Source: Bacteroidota bacterium (GTDB taxonomy: Bacteria; Bacteroidota; Bacteroidia; Bacteroidales; UBA7960). From it: DNA of 38,099 nt. The stretch is taken from the NCBI GenBank assembly GCA_018335675.1, contig JAGXRQ010000061.1, forward strand, positions 1-38,099, written 5' to 3'. The notes under the pieces were generated by a model. It worked only from the letters and a program-made list of their open reading frames with translations. It did not search any database and had not been told where the DNA came from. This document shows, one piece after another, positions 7,544-17,312 of the stretch. How positions within the stretch are numbered: position 1 is the first letter of the stretch; each line of letters begins with the position of its first letter. Both the position numbers and the translations under genes were made by a program.

Positions 7544-10117
7544 ATGGAAGCAAAATTTTCACCCCAAGTAAAAGATGTTATAACTTATAGTCGTGAAGAG
7601 GCTATTAGAAACGGTAATGATTATATTGGGATTGAGCACCTTTTTCTGGGAATGGTCAGAGTTGGAGAAGGAACAGCAATTACTGCTCTTGGTAGGCTTG
7701 GAGTTGATATTATTGGACTTAAGGAAACTGTTGAAAAAACTATAAGAGTTAAACCTGCAGGTGGAGGTAATAGAAATGTTGAAAACATCCCTTTAATTAA
7801 GCAGGCTGAAAGAGTTTTAAAGATTACTTATCTTGAAGCAAAACTTTTTGGAAGCGAATTAATTGGAACAGAGCATCTTATGTTATCTATCTTAAAAGAT
7901 AATGACAATTTTATTACTCGCTCATTAGAGCAACTTGGAATTGATTATCACAGTTTTAAAGAGGAAGTTACAGGTCAAAAATCTGAACAGCCACCTGATA
8001 TTGCACCTGATATTAAAAGTGCTTTATCACCTGGCGACGATGATGATGCGGATCCTGAAGCTGGTGGTATGGGAGGCTCGTTTGGTAAAAGATATGCATC
8101 TGATAAATCAAAAACTCCGGTATTAGATAATTTCGGTAGGGATCTTACCAAAGCTGCAGAAGAAAATCGCCTCGACCCTGTTGTTGGAAGAGAAAAAGAG
8201 CTTGAACGTATTGCTCAGATATTATCTAGAAGAAAGAAAAATAACCCAATTCTTATTGGTGAACCTGGGGTTGGCAAGTCTGCAATCGCTGAAGGATTGG
8301 CATTAAGAATTGTTCAAAGAAAAGTCTCTAGAGCTCTATTTAACAAAAGACTTGTTTCTCTTGATATTGCATCTCTTGTTGCCGGTACAAAGTACCGTGG
8401 GCAGTTTGAAGAAAGGATGAAGGCTCTTCTTAATGAACTTGAAAAAAATCAGGATGTTATTCTTTTTATTGATGAGGTTCACACAATTGTAGGTGCAGGT
8501 GGTGCTTCTGGTTCACTTGATGCATCAAATATGTTTAAACCCGCGCTTGCTCGTGGTGATTTGCAATGTATTGGTGCAACAACTCTAGATGAATATCGTC
8601 AGCATATTGAAAAAGATGGTGCCTTGGAAAGAAGGTTCCAAAAAGTATTGGTAGATCCTACTTCTGCTGATGAAACTATTGAAATTCTTAACAATATTAA
8701 ACAGAAATACGAAGATCATCATTTAGTTACATATTCTGATGAAGCCATAAAAGCTTGTGTTTCTCTTACAAATAGGTATATAAGTGATCGTTGCTTGCCT
8801 GATAAAGCAATTGACGCACTCGATGAGGCTGGTTCCCGAGTTCATATTACAAATATCAAGGTTCCAAAAAATATAATTGAAGTTGAAGGCAAGATAGATG
8901 AAGTTCGCAATGAAAAAACAAAAGCAATTAAGAGCCAAAAATATGAACTAGCTGCCAAATTCCGCGACCAGGAAAGAGAATTGAATGAAAAACTTACACG
9001 AGAAAAGAAGCTTTGGGAAGAAGAATCTCAATTACATAGAGAGTTGGTTAGTGAAAACAATGTTTCTGAGGTTGTTGCTATGATGACAGGTATTCCTGTT
9101 CAGCGTATTGCAATGAATGAAAGCCAAAAGCTTATCGGAATGGAAGACGAACTTGCGCAAAGTGTTATTGGGCAAGACGATGCAATTAAAAAAGTTGTTA
9201 AAGCTATCAGAAGAAATCGCGCGGGGTTGAAAGATCCAAATAAGCCAATAGGTTCTTTTATCTTCTTAGGGGCAACAGGTGTTGGAAAAACTCACCTTGC
9301 AAAGATTCTTTCCAGGCATTTATTTGATTCGGATGACGCTCTGGTTAGAATAGACATGAGTGAATATATGGAGAAATTTGCAGTTAGCAGATTAATTGGT
9401 GCACCTCCGGGTTATGTTGGCTATGAAGAAGGCGGGCAATTGACTGAAAAGATTAGGCGTAAACCATATTCTGTTTTGTTGCTTGATGAAATTGAAAAAG
9501 CTCATCCTGATGTGTTTCATCTGCTATTGCAAGTATTGGATGATGGCCAACTTACCGACAGCCTAGGAAGACGTGTTGATTTTAAAAATACGATTATTAT
9601 AATGACTTCCAACATTGGGTCAAGACAGTTGAAAGATTTTGGACTTGGTGTTGGGTTTAATACAAAAGCAAAACAAGATGGCAGCAATAGTTATGCTCAG
9701 AGTGTAATTGAAAACGCTTTGAAAAAAACATTTGCTCCTGAATTTCTCAATAGAGTTGATGATGTTGTAATTTTTGAATCTCTTCAGAAAGAACATATTT
9801 TCAAAATCATTGACATTGAACTTGAAAAGCTTTATAAAAGGGTTATTGATATTGGATTTAGTGTTGTTCTTTCAACTGAAGCTAAAGATTTTATTGCTGA
9901 AAAAGGATGGGATGCTGCTTATGGCGCCAGACCATTGAAAAGAGCAATTCAAAAATATCTTGAAGATCCTCTAGCAGAAGAAATTATAAAGTCTAACGTT
10001 GGTCAAGGAGATATTATAACTGTCGACTACAATAAAGAAGAAGACCAAATATTTCTTAAAACAGGAAAAAAGAAGGGTAATAAAAAGGATTCTTCTGAAT
10101 TGAACGAAAAGAAATAA
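7544..10117 (+). CDS. clpC: ClpC-type AAA+ unfoldase, ClpP partner
   Basis: This Hsp100 unfoldase feeds proteins to ClpP. The 857-aa product has two Clp-N repeats (about 3-145), a Gly/Asp-rich linker, then AAA-1 with Walker A GEPGVGKS (239-246) and Walker B ILFIDE. A middle domain at about 447-490 carries a UVR-like segment ([20 protein letters not shown]), which separates ClpC from ClpA and ClpB. AAA-2 has Walker A GATGVGKT (576-583). LGVGFN near 702 contains the VGF loop that docks on ClpP. The C-terminal domain has [10 protein letters not shown]. No McsA/McsB or CtsR adaptor genes are nearby, so substrate delivery must rely on other factors. Transcription ends at a strong bidirectional hairpin. 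Confidence 0.95.
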   Translation: MEAKFSPQVKDVITYSREEAIRNGNDYIGIEHLFLGMVRVGEGTAITALGRLGVDIIGLKETVEKTIRVKPAGGGNRNVENIPLIKQAERVLKITYLEAKLFGSELIGTEHLMLSILKDNDNFITRSLEQLGIDYHSFKEEVTGQKSEQPPDIAPDIKSALSPGDDDDADPEAGGMGGSFGKRYASDKSKTPVLDNFGRDLTKAAEENRLDPVVGREKELERIAQILSRRKKNNPILIGEPGVGKSAIAEGLALRIVQRKVSRALFNKRLVSLDIASLVAGTKYRGQFEERMKALLNELEKNQDVILFIDEVHTIVGAGGASGSLDASNMFKPALARGDLQCIGATTLDEYRQHIEKDGALERRFQKVLVDPTSADETIEILNNIKQKYEDHHLVTYSDEAIKACVSLTNRYISDRCLPDKAIDALDEAGSRVHITNIKVPKNIIEVEGKIDEVRNEKTKAIKSQKYELAAKFRDQERELNEKLTREKKLWEEESQLHRELVSENNVSEVVAMMTGIPVQRIAMNESQKLIGMEDELAQSVIGQDDAIKKVVKAIRRNRAGLKDPNKPIGSFIFLGATGVGKTHLAKILSRHLFDSDDALVRIDMSEYMEKFAVSRLIGAPPGYVGYEEGGQLTEKIRRKPYSVLLLDEIEKAHPDVFHLLLQVLDDGQLTDSLGRRVDFKNTIIIMTSNIGSRQLKDFGLGVGFNTKAKQDGSNSYAQSVIENALKKTFAPEFLNRVDDVVIFESLQKEHIFKIIDIELEKLYKRVIDIGFSVVLSTEAKDFIAEKGWDAAYGARPLKRAIQKYLEDPLAEEIIKSNVGQGDIITVDYNKEEDQIFLKTGKKKGNKKDSSELNEKK

Positions 10118-10127
10118 ACAAATACAC

Positions 10128-10171
10128 AAAAAAAAAGAGGCTGATTCATTTGAATCAGCCTCTTTTTTTTT
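10128..10171. terminator. Bidirectional terminator between clpC and the acyl-CoA dehydrogenase gene
   Basis: GAGGCTGATTC (10137-10147) pairs with GAATCAGCCTC (10152-10162) around an ATTT loop. A run of A precedes the stem and a run of T follows it, so it works on both strands and serves the two convergent genes. Confidence 0.95.
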
Positions 10172-10183
10172 CTTCAACATTAA

Positions 10184-11962
10184 TTAGAAGCTGTATTTGT
10201 TATCTTCAATAATTTTTGCAGCAATATTACGTCTTGCAACCATTACATTTACTCCTTCAACATTTGTTAGCATGTTAATTGCGCTTACAAGTTTTTGAGC
10301 AATGTCATTGTCAGCATGAGAATAAATAGCATCCTTAGCATTTTTTGCGATTTTATTCATAGCATCGTATACAAAAACACTAACGATATCCCTATAAATT
10401 TTATCTTCTCCTTTTAAGCTTTCTCTTTTCTGAACTCTTAATGCAAGTGATTCTGCAATATAAGTTTCCATAATCATATTGGAAATATTATTTACAGTTT
10501 CTTGCTCGCTCATAAATGATTTGCCTAAAACTTTTGATGCACTATAAGTTACAAGTTTTATCGCTTTCTTCATATTCTTTATATATCTCATCTGCTTTTC
10601 AAAGAAAGATTCACCAGATTTAGCATCGTCAGAGATTTTATCCAAATTATTATACAAATCTTCAGCCGGGCCAAACAAATCATACTCGCCTTTTATAGCT
10701 TTCTTCGTAGCTGCTTCCACAACTAGAAGTCTATTAATTTCGTTAGTTCCTTCGAAAATACGGTTAATTCTTGAATCGCGATATGCTCTATCTACAGGCA
10801 TTTCAGCAGAATAACCCATACCACCATGAATCTGAACTCCTTCGTCAGCAACATAGTCAAGCATTTCAGATCCATAAACTTTTAGAATAGCATCTTCAAC
10901 AGCATAATGGCTAATTGCATCAATAGAACCAATTCCTATATCACAACCTTCACCCTTATATTTATCCATCAAAATATCTATATCCCTACTCACTCTATAA
11001 ATTGCAGATTCATGTGCAAAAGCTCTTATTATCATTTCAGCAAGTTTGTACTTAATTGATCCAAAGTTGGATATTAATGTTCCAAACTGTTTTCTTTCGT
11101 TAGCATATCTTACAGAATCAGAAATCGTTTGTTTTGCAGCTCCAATAACATTTGCTCCAAGCTTCATACGACCCATATGCAAAATACTTAAAGCTATTCT
11201 GAAACCTTCTCCCCTTTTTCCAATAAGATTTTCAACAGGAACTTTCACGTCATTATAATAAATCTGACAAGTAGAAGACCCTTTAATACCCATTTTATGT
11301 TCATCCGGACCGATTACAACTCCTGGCCAGTTGCTTTCAACTATAAAAGCACTTAGAATTCTGTCATTATCAATTTTCGCAAAAACAACCTGAGTATCAC
11401 AGAACCCTGCATTAGTAATCCACATTTTTTGACCATTGAGGATATAATGTTTTCCGTCTTCACTAAGAGTAGCCTGAGTTTTTCCTGAATTTGCATCAGA
11501 ACCGGCACCTGGTTCAGTTAAACAATATGCTCCTAAATAGTCACCTGTAGCAAGCTTTGTAACATATTTCATTCTTTGCTCTTCATTTCCATAGTACATA
11601 ATAGGTAAAGTACCAATACCGCAATGAGCCATAAATGCTACTGAAAATGAATATGCTGCTCCTACAACTTCTGCAGCAAGCATTTGAGTAACGAATGATT
11701 GTCCGAAACCAGCATATTGTTCTGGAATTGATATACCCATTAAACCAAGATCACCTGATTTCTTAAGAATTGATTTCATTAATTCTCTATCGCCTTTATC
11801 AAGCTGGTCAAGATTTGGATGAACCTCTGTTTCAATAAAATCTCTAACCGTTTGAGCAATCATTTTTTGTTCTTCATCAAATTCTTCAGGAATAAAAATA
11901 GATTGTGGGTCTACTTCTTTAACGAGAAATTCACCACTTTTCAGGTTTTTGTTGTCTTCCAT
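10184..11962 (-). CDS. Acyl-CoA dehydrogenase with long C-terminal extension
   Basis: A FAD-dependent acyl-CoA dehydrogenase performs the first oxidation step of fatty-acid beta-oxidation. At 592 aa it is much longer than the usual 380-aa enzyme: a full ACAD core (about 20-420) is followed by a helical extension of about 170 residues, as in very-long-chain enzymes. Core motifs include GAYCLTEPGAGSDANS, the WITNAG FAD-contact segment, GVQIHGGMGYSAE, and RIFEGTNEINR, whose Glu is the expected catalytic base. It lies alone between terminator-bounded neighbours with its own promoter. Chain-length preference and the electron acceptor (ETF presumed) cannot be read from the sequence. Confidence 0.9.
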   Translation of the reverse strand: MEDNKNLKSGEFLVKEVDPQSIFIPEEFDEEQKMIAQTVRDFIETEVHPNLDQLDKGDRELMKSILKKSGDLGLMGISIPEQYAGFGQSFVTQMLAAEVVGAAYSFSVAFMAHCGIGTLPIMYYGNEEQRMKYVTKLATGDYLGAYCLTEPGAGSDANSGKTQATLSEDGKHYILNGQKMWITNAGFCDTQVVFAKIDNDRILSAFIVESNWPGVVIGPDEHKMGIKGSSTCQIYYNDVKVPVENLIGKRGEGFRIALSILHMGRMKLGANVIGAAKQTISDSVRYANERKQFGTLISNFGSIKYKLAEMIIRAFAHESAIYRVSRDIDILMDKYKGEGCDIGIGSIDAISHYAVEDAILKVYGSEMLDYVADEGVQIHGGMGYSAEMPVDRAYRDSRINRIFEGTNEINRLLVVEAATKKAIKGEYDLFGPAEDLYNNLDKISDDAKSGESFFEKQMRYIKNMKKAIKLVTYSASKVLGKSFMSEQETVNNISNMIMETYIAESLALRVQKRESLKGEDKIYRDIVSVFVYDAMNKIAKNAKDAIYSHADNDIAQKLVSAINMLTNVEGVNVMVARRNIAAKIIEDNKYSF

Positions 11963-12024
11963 TTTGCTTATTTTTAGTGTTTTTCTTTATGATTTTGAAT
12001 AAAAGTTTCCGCTTAATAATCGGG

Positions 12025-12032
12025 CAAAGATA
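12025..12032 (-). promoter_or_regulatory. -7 box for the acyl-CoA dehydrogenase gene
   Basis: Minus-strand TATCTTTG matches TAnnTTTG, 62 bases ahead of the start codon in the 113-base gap after fabI. This suggests the gene is transcribed independently of fabI. Confidence 0.5.
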
Positions 12033-12075
12033 GAAAAATATACTAAATGATTAAATTAATTTTGTACAGAGTTCG

Positions 12076-12942
12076 CTACTTTTTACGCACAATCTTTTCA
12101 ATTTTCTTTGCTTTACATTCTTCATCATCACATACAAAACAATTATCCATAACTTCATCACTAATACCCATTGTAGAGTAACCGCCATCATGAAACAGGT
12201 TCTGCATAGTTACCATTTTGGTAAGATCTGAAAACATTACAACACAATAATCTGCACAACTATCAGATGTGGCATTACCAAGAGGCGACATACTATTTGC
12301 ATAAGCATAAAATGATTTAAAACCCTTTACACCTGTACCGGCAGTTGTTACTGTTGGCGATTGAGAAATGCTATTTATCCTAACTTTCTTTTTTCTTCCA
12401 TAATGATATCCAAAGCTTCTTACAATGGATTCAAGCATAGCTTTAGCTTGCGACATATCACTATATGAAGAATAGGTTCTTTGAGAACCAATATATGACA
12501 TCGCAATTACACTTCCCCACTCGCTAATTGCATCCATGTGATACGCAACTTGCAGAAGCTTATGTAAAGAAATAGCTGAAACATCAAGAGTTTTGACCAT
12601 GTGATTGTAATCAAGTTCGGTATAATGCAATCCTTTTCTAACATTTGGAGACATACCTACACTATGAAGAATGAAATCGATTTTACCACCAAGAACAGCC
12701 ATGCTTTCAGTTAGAAGATTTTCTAGTTCATCAACTTGGGTAATATCAGCAGGAATAACCTCTGAATTAGTCATTTCTGCTAATTCGAATATTTTTTTTG
12801 CCCTTAAAGCAATAGGTGCATTTGTAAGAACAAAGGTTGCTCCTTCTTCTTTTGCTTTTAATGCAACTTTCCATGCAATTGAATTTTCATCAAGAGCACC
12901 GAAAATAATACCTCTTTTTCCTTTTAATAAATTATTTGCCAT
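12076..12942 (-). CDS. fabI: Enoyl-ACP reductase FabI
   Basis: FabI reduces trans-2-enoyl-ACP in each cycle of type II fatty-acid synthesis. The 288-aa SDR-fold product has the FabI nucleotide signature GALDENSIAWKVA in place of the standard SDR GxxxGxG, then HSVGMSPNVRKG. The catalytic pair appears as MSYIGSQRTYSSYSDMSQAK: Tyr at the E. coli 146 and 156 positions and Lys seven residues after the second. SQSPTVTTAG follows. Its overall form resembles other Bacteroidota FabI. The C-terminus is about 25 residues longer than in E. coli and ends in a Cys cluster (C268, C271, C276) and a Lys-rich tail. It lies 60 bases downstream of recN on the same strand. Confidence 0.95.
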   Translation of the reverse strand: MANNLLKGKRGIIFGALDENSIAWKVALKAKEEGATFVLTNAPIALRAKKIFELAEMTNSEVIPADITQVDELENLLTESMAVLGGKIDFILHSVGMSPNVRKGLHYTELDYNHMVKTLDVSAISLHKLLQVAYHMDAISEWGSVIAMSYIGSQRTYSSYSDMSQAKAMLESIVRSFGYHYGRKKKVRINSISQSPTVTTAGTGVKGFKSFYAYANSMSPLGNATSDSCADYCVVMFSDLTKMVTMQNLFHDGGYSTMGISDEVMDNCFVCDDEECKAKKIEKIVRKK

Positions 12943-13002
12943 AATATTTGATTTTGGGATTTATCTGAGATTAATAAAAAACAACCTAAATACTGATTTC
13001 AA

Positions 13003-14667
13003 CTATTGGTTTTTGACCATCATGAGTTCTTTAGCAGTTTGAAGCATGACCTCGCTTGGCTTATTCCCTCCAAGCATTTTGGCAATTTCTGCGATTCTTT
13101 CTTGATTGTATAAAGGTTTTACAAGCGTTTTTGTTTGATTGTTTTCATTTATTTTATAAACAAGCAATTGCTCTTTGCCTCTTGCTGCTATCTGAGCTAG
13201 ATGTGTAATAACAATTACCTGCATATTTTTTGACATACTATTTAGAATATCTCCCATTTTTGATGCAATCTCACCTGAAATGCCAGTGTCGATTTCGTCG
13301 AAAATAATAGTTGGAAGGAGATTTTTCATTGAAATCATTGATTTTATGCTAAGCATCAGCCTTGACAACTCACCTCCTGACGCAACTTTAGATAATTCTT
13401 TAAGATCGCCCCCCAAATTAGCATTAAACAAAAATCTCAAGTTGTCTATGCCGTTATTGGTAAGTTCGGTATTCGGCAAAATTTCTATTTTGAATCTAGC
13501 ATTTGGCATTCCTAATTGGTGAAGTGAGGATGTAATTTCAGATTCAATTTTGGGGGCACTAATTTTTCTGTTTTTTGAAATCAATTCAGCAAGAGCAGAT
13601 AGCTCAACAAATACCTCATTGATTTTTTTCTCATTTGTAATAATTTGCTCATCAAGACTTTCTATCAGATTAACTTTTTCTCTAAATTCTTCCCTTGTAC
13701 TAATCAGGTCATTGAAAGTAGATGAATTATGTTTGTGCATTAACTTGTTTAGCAAATCATATCTATTCTTCAATTCTTCAATTCTGCCTTTATCAAATTG
13801 AACATCTTCAGAAAGAACAGCTATTTCTTGTGCAATATCTTTTATCTCAATATATGTAGATTTTATTCTGGCTGATAATTCAGCGTATTTTGGAGATACA
13901 TTTTCAATAGCAGATATTAAATGGCTTACTTCGTTTAAAGATTTTATTATCGAAGGGTCAGATTCATCAACTAAGTAGCTTGCTTTTTCAAAATTAAACT
14001 TTATTAATTCAGCATTTTCGAGTATATGAACTTCGGATTCAAGATTTTCATATTCTCCTTCAATGAGATTTGCCTTTTCAAGTTCATCGAGTTGAAAAGC
14101 AAAGTAATCATTTTCTGCTCGCGCTTTTTGCTCTTTATCTTTCAATTCTTGATTCTCCTTTATAAGCTCTTTCCATGTTTTGAACAAGTTTTTAAACTTG
14201 TCAATTTCTGATTGATGCTTACAATAATTATCAATTATATCAAACTGAAAAGAAGCTTCTGCAGCCAAAAGATTATTATGTTGAGAATGAATATCAATAA
14301 GCCTATCTCCTATTTCTTTCATAACTGAAAGATTAACAGGAGTATCATTAATAAATGCTCTAGATTTCCCTTGTTGATTAATTTCTCTTCTAAATATACA
14401 AGGGTTAGTATAATCAAGGTCGTTTTCTTCAAATAAAGGCTTGATATTAATATTATCAAGGCAGAAAGTACCCTCAATAACGCATTTCTTCTGTTTGTCA
14501 AGCAAAGTTTGAATATCTGCCCTCTGACCTAGAATTAAAGATAATGCTCCTAAAAGAATTGACTTTCCGGCACCTGTTTCGCCTGTTATAGTGGTAAATC
14601 CTTCGTCAAAGGAAATGTCCAGCTTACTAATGAGGGCAAAATTCTCTATCTGCAGTTGTTTAAGCAT
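13003..14667 (-). CDS. recN: DNA repair ATPase RecN
   Basis: RecN is an SMC-like ATPase recruited to double-strand breaks for recombinational repair. The 554-aa product opens with MLKQLQIENFALI and Walker A GETGAGKS (29-36). The middle is a broken coiled coil rich in Glu and Lys (about 150-370). The C-terminal head has the ABC signature VASGGELSRLMLS and Walker B with the D-loop, IIFDEIDTGISGE. ITHLAQIAA holds the switch His. The length matches the family. It sits between porD and fabI and has its own promoter upstream, so it may be expressed apart from the bamD-porD run. Confidence 0.96.
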   Translation of the reverse strand: MLKQLQIENFALISKLDISFDEGFTTITGETGAGKSILLGALSLILGQRADIQTLLDKQKKCVIEGTFCLDNINIKPLFEENDLDYTNPCIFRREINQQGKSRAFINDTPVNLSVMKEIGDRLIDIHSQHNNLLAAEASFQFDIIDNYCKHQSEIDKFKNLFKTWKELIKENQELKDKEQKARAENDYFAFQLDELEKANLIEGEYENLESEVHILENAELIKFNFEKASYLVDESDPSIIKSLNEVSHLISAIENVSPKYAELSARIKSTYIEIKDIAQEIAVLSEDVQFDKGRIEELKNRYDLLNKLMHKHNSSTFNDLISTREEFREKVNLIESLDEQIITNEKKINEVFVELSALAELISKNRKISAPKIESEITSSLHQLGMPNARFKIEILPNTELTNNGIDNLRFLFNANLGGDLKELSKVASGGELSRLMLSIKSMISMKNLLPTIIFDEIDTGISGEIASKMGDILNSMSKNMQVIVITHLAQIAARGKEQLLVYKINENNQTKTLVKPLYNQERIAEIAKMLGGNKPSEVMLQTAKELMMVKNQ

Positions 14668-14694
14668 ATTATATCAATGCAAAAAATTAAGGGA

Positions 14695-14728
14695 CAAAGT
14701 TAATAAAAATGAGAGATTAAAAACCAAA
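14695..14728 (-). promoter_or_regulatory. recN promoter
   Basis: Minus-strand TTTG (14725-14728), 22 bases, then TAACTTTG (14695-14702) match the Bacteroidota -33/-7 pattern. The -7 box is 27 bases ahead of the recN start. No LexA-like palindrome was recognised. Confidence 0.6.
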
Positions 14729-14742
14729 ATGGAGTGTATGAA

Positions 14743-15645
14743 TTATTGCTGTTGGTTTATTCTTCTGTATTTTGCAGCATTTGTAGGATCTATTTCTGTA
14801 AGAATTTGAATTGCTTTATTTTGATCTACCGGAGTAGCTTGAGAATAAATGTTCACAAATTCATCACTTTTAGCTGTGAGAATCATCTGCATTAGGAGAC
14901 TACCCGGTCTTTGACGATGAACTCTTTGAAGCAATTCAAGCGACTGAGTGATCTCCCCTCTTGCTAACTCCATGTTTTCAGTCATTGTGTCGAATCCTAA
15001 CCTATGATATTGATATAAAGCCTGGCGTGCGGCGGCATACTGGGAGTTGAAAATATTTTCTATTATCCAGTATCTGTTTCTTTGGCTTTCAAAAGATTTC
15101 CAACCTGGCTCCTGCGCCGTTTGTGCTCTATTAACAATACTTTGCGCCTTTTCAAAATATGGAGTACCTCCCATTGGGCTAAATGTGTCAAAATCAAATC
15201 CAATAATCAAATATGCATAAAAGGCAAGTACTTCTGTCAAATTCGACATAAAAGTATTATCATCATAATCCAATGGCATATTTTCAGTATACCTGAATGA
15301 AATATTTCTATCCTGATGATTGATTAAAGGGGAATTGTATGATGAATTGAATACAGGTCTGCGTGACTGAACTTGTAAAGTCCCTTTATACTCATCAGTA
15401 CCAGCTTTTTCTTCAATAGTTATTGTAATATTTGCCTCTATTCTCTCCTCTGTTTTAAATTTAAAATTTGTCCAGTTCCTCTGATTCATAAACTCATAAA
15501 GAGAAGATTGTAAGGATTGAAGAATTAATTTTTCCGATTCTGGCAAGCTAGGAGCTGATACTTGTATTCGGCAGTCCAACTCCTGTGAGTATGATCTTAC
15601 AAACAGATTAAGAAGAATTATTAAAATTGTAAAGGCTCTTTGCAT
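14743..15645 (-). CDS. porD: PorD-like (DUF4835) type IX secretion protein
   Basis: The product is 300 aa with an N-terminal signal peptide (MQRAFTILIILLNLFVRSYS). Its features match the Bacteroidota family DUF4835, annotated as PorD, an accessory component of the type IX secretion system. These features are the start ELDCRIQVSAPSL, the RNWTNFKF segment, RRPVFNSSYNSPLIN, and the helical C-terminal half with GWKSFESQRNRYWIIENI. The mature protein is probably periplasmic. It starts 9 bases after the coaBC stop, so translation is likely coupled, and I recall the order bamD-rpoZ-coaBC-porD-recN as conserved in the phylum. No other por/gld genes are in the window. The family match is from memory; the precise role is not shown here. 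Confidence 0.85.
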   Translation of the reverse strand: MQRAFTILIILLNLFVRSYSQELDCRIQVSAPSLPESEKLILQSLQSSLYEFMNQRNWTNFKFKTEERIEANITITIEEKAGTDEYKGTLQVQSRRPVFNSSYNSPLINHQDRNISFRYTENMPLDYDDNTFMSNLTEVLAFYAYLIIGFDFDTFSPMGGTPYFEKAQSIVNRAQTAQEPGWKSFESQRNRYWIIENIFNSQYAAARQALYQYHRLGFDTMTENMELARGEITQSLELLQRVHRQRPGSLLMQMILTAKSDEFVNIYSQATPVDQNKAIQILTEIDPTNAAKYRRINQQQ

Positions 15646-15654
15646 TCTAACGTT

Positions 15655-16878
15655 TTATTTAGATTTCTTATCTTTTTGAGTAAAATTATCAAGAATAAAA
15701 CTCACAATATCAGAAGCTACTTCCGATTTAGACTTAAGACTATAACGATGGATATTGCTTTTATTGTCTAAAATAGATACTTTATTAGTGGCCGACTTGA
15801 AGCCAGCACCTTCATCATTTAAAGAGTTAAGAACAATAAAATCGAGGTTTTTTGTTTTCAGCTTTTTAACTGCATTACTTTCCTCGTTATCAGTTTCTAA
15901 AGCAAAACCTGCAAGTATTTGACCCTTCTTTTTTATACTGCCAAGATGAGCAAGGATATCTTTTGTAGGAGACAATTTAAGAACTAGCTCTTTATTATCC
16001 TGAGTTTTTTTAATTTTTGAGCTTTTAGGGTTTATCACAGTATAATCAGCAACTGCTGCAGCAAGGATTCCAATATTCATTTTAGGGAATAATGAGACAC
16101 AAGATTTGAACATTTCTTCTGCTGAGACAACATCAATTCGCTGTATGTTTGGATGGCTTACTGAGATTGAGCATGGACCACAAACTAAATTAACACTTGC
16201 CCCTTTTTCTGCTAATGCTTTAGCAATTTCAATACCCATAAGTCCGCTAGAATGATTGCCAATAAAACGAACCGGGTCTATAGCTTCATAAGTTGGACCT
16301 GCAGTAATTAAAACGTTATAATTGCTTAGAGCTTCTGATGATTTGAAATATGACTTTACAGCATTAAAGATTACATCCGGCTCTTCCATTCTACCCTTTC
16401 CTTCATAACCACACGCTAGGAAGCCTTCTTCCGGTTCTATTATGCTAACATTTTGAGCTAACAATGTTTTAATATTATTCTTAAATGCAAAATTTTCATA
16501 CATTTTGCAATTCATTGCAGGAGCAACAAAAACTTTCCTGTTAAAGGCCATAAATGTGGTTGAAAGTGCATCATCTGCAATTCCATTGGCAAATTTCCCA
16601 ATAATGTTTGCTGTTGCGGGTGCAACTACAAAAACGTCGGCCCAGTCGGTAAGAGAGATATGCTCTGTTGAATAATCACTTTCACTACCAAAAACACTGC
16701 TATATACTTTATTTTGTGAAAGAGATTCAAGAGTAACTTTAGTAATAAATTCAAGAGCATTTTGAGTTACAACAACCTTAACTTCAGCACCAGCTTTTTT
16801 AAACAACCTAATTAGATATGCTGATTTATAAGCTGCTATACCGCCTGATATTCCTATAAGTATTCTTTTACCTTTCAC
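15655..16878 (-). CDS. coaBC: Bifunctional CoaBC (Dfp)
   Basis: The protein carries out two consecutive steps of coenzyme A synthesis: joining cysteine to 4'-phosphopantothenate, then FMN-dependent decarboxylation to 4'-phosphopantetheine. The 407-aa product has the CoaC flavoprotein domain first (GISGGIAAYKSAYLIR near the start, WADVFVVAPATANIIGKFANG, then APAMNCKMYEN, the PxMNxxM motif), with ACGYEGKGRM as the Cys-bearing flap. The CoaB domain follows, with ITAGPTYEAIDPVRFIGNHS and GxxxADY-like residues. The length is normal for the fused enzyme. It lies between rpoZ and porD, and a hairpin in the rpoZ-coaBC gap may set its level. Confidence 0.96.
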   Translation of the reverse strand: MKGKRILIGISGGIAAYKSAYLIRLFKKAGAEVKVVVTQNALEFITKVTLESLSQNKVYSSVFGSESDYSTEHISLTDWADVFVVAPATANIIGKFANGIADDALSTTFMAFNRKVFVAPAMNCKMYENFAFKNNIKTLLAQNVSIIEPEEGFLACGYEGKGRMEEPDVIFNAVKSYFKSSEALSNYNVLITAGPTYEAIDPVRFIGNHSSGLMGIEIAKALAEKGASVNLVCGPCSISVSHPNIQRIDVVSAEEMFKSCVSLFPKMNIGILAAAVADYTVINPKSSKIKKTQDNKELVLKLSPTKDILAHLGSIKKKGQILAGFALETDNEESNAVKKLKTKNLDFIVLNSLNDEGAGFKSATNKVSILDNKSNIHRYSLKSKSEVASDIVSFILDNFTQKDKKSK

Positions 16879-16901
16879 TTTTTATATCTCTTTAATAAGC
16901 T

Positions 16902-16940
16902 AAAAAAGCCGCTTAGAAGATGAATTTCTTTAGCAGCTTT
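16902..16940 (-). terminator. Possible internal terminator or attenuator between rpoZ and coaBC
   Basis: On the minus strand, AAAGCTGCTA pairs with AGCGGCTTT (with one G-U wobble) around an AT-rich loop and runs into TTTTTTAGC. It is placed 20 bases past the rpoZ stop and just ahead of coaBC. It could reduce downstream transcription. Confidence 0.5.
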
Positions 16941-16960
16941 AGTGATTGATATTAAGTATG

Positions 16961-17287
16961 TTATTTGACTTCTTTTTCAGGAATTCTTGAATAAATATTG
17001 CCATTCAAAAATTCATTAACTGCAATTAAAGATGGCTTAGGAAGCTGTTCGTAAAATTTAGCAATTTCGATTTGCTCTCTATTTTCAAAGATTTCTTCCA
17101 AATTATCTGTGCTGCTAGCAAATTCAGCAAGTTTATTGTTTAATTCTTCCTTCATTTCAAGAGTAATTTGGTTTGCCCTTCTTGAAATTACAACAAGAGA
17201 TTGGTAAATATTACCGGATTCTTTGTCAAACCTTCTTAAGTCTCTTGTTATTGTAGTTGTTTCAGCTTTTACTTTTTTGTAATCCAT
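16961..17287 (-). CDS. rpoZ: RNA polymerase omega subunit (Rpb6 family)
   Basis: Omega helps fold and assemble the beta' subunit of RNA polymerase. The 108-aa product contains SGNIYQSLVVISRRANQI (24-41), which corresponds to the conserved N-R-Y-x-x-x-x-x-A-R-R-A-x-Q-I omega signature, followed by a Glu-rich helix. The C-terminal third (KFYEQLPKPSLIAVNEFLNG) is the form seen in Bacteroidota members. It lies 25 bases downstream of bamD in the same run. An alternative call as an uncharacterised Rpb6-like protein amounts to the same family. Confidence 0.85.
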   Translation of the reverse strand: MDYKKVKAETTTITRDLRRFDKESGNIYQSLVVISRRANQITLEMKEELNNKLAEFASSTDNLEEIFENREQIEIAKFYEQLPKPSLIAVNEFLNGNIYSRIPEKEVK

Positions 17288-17312
17288 GATAAATTATATT
17301 AAAAAGATGATG

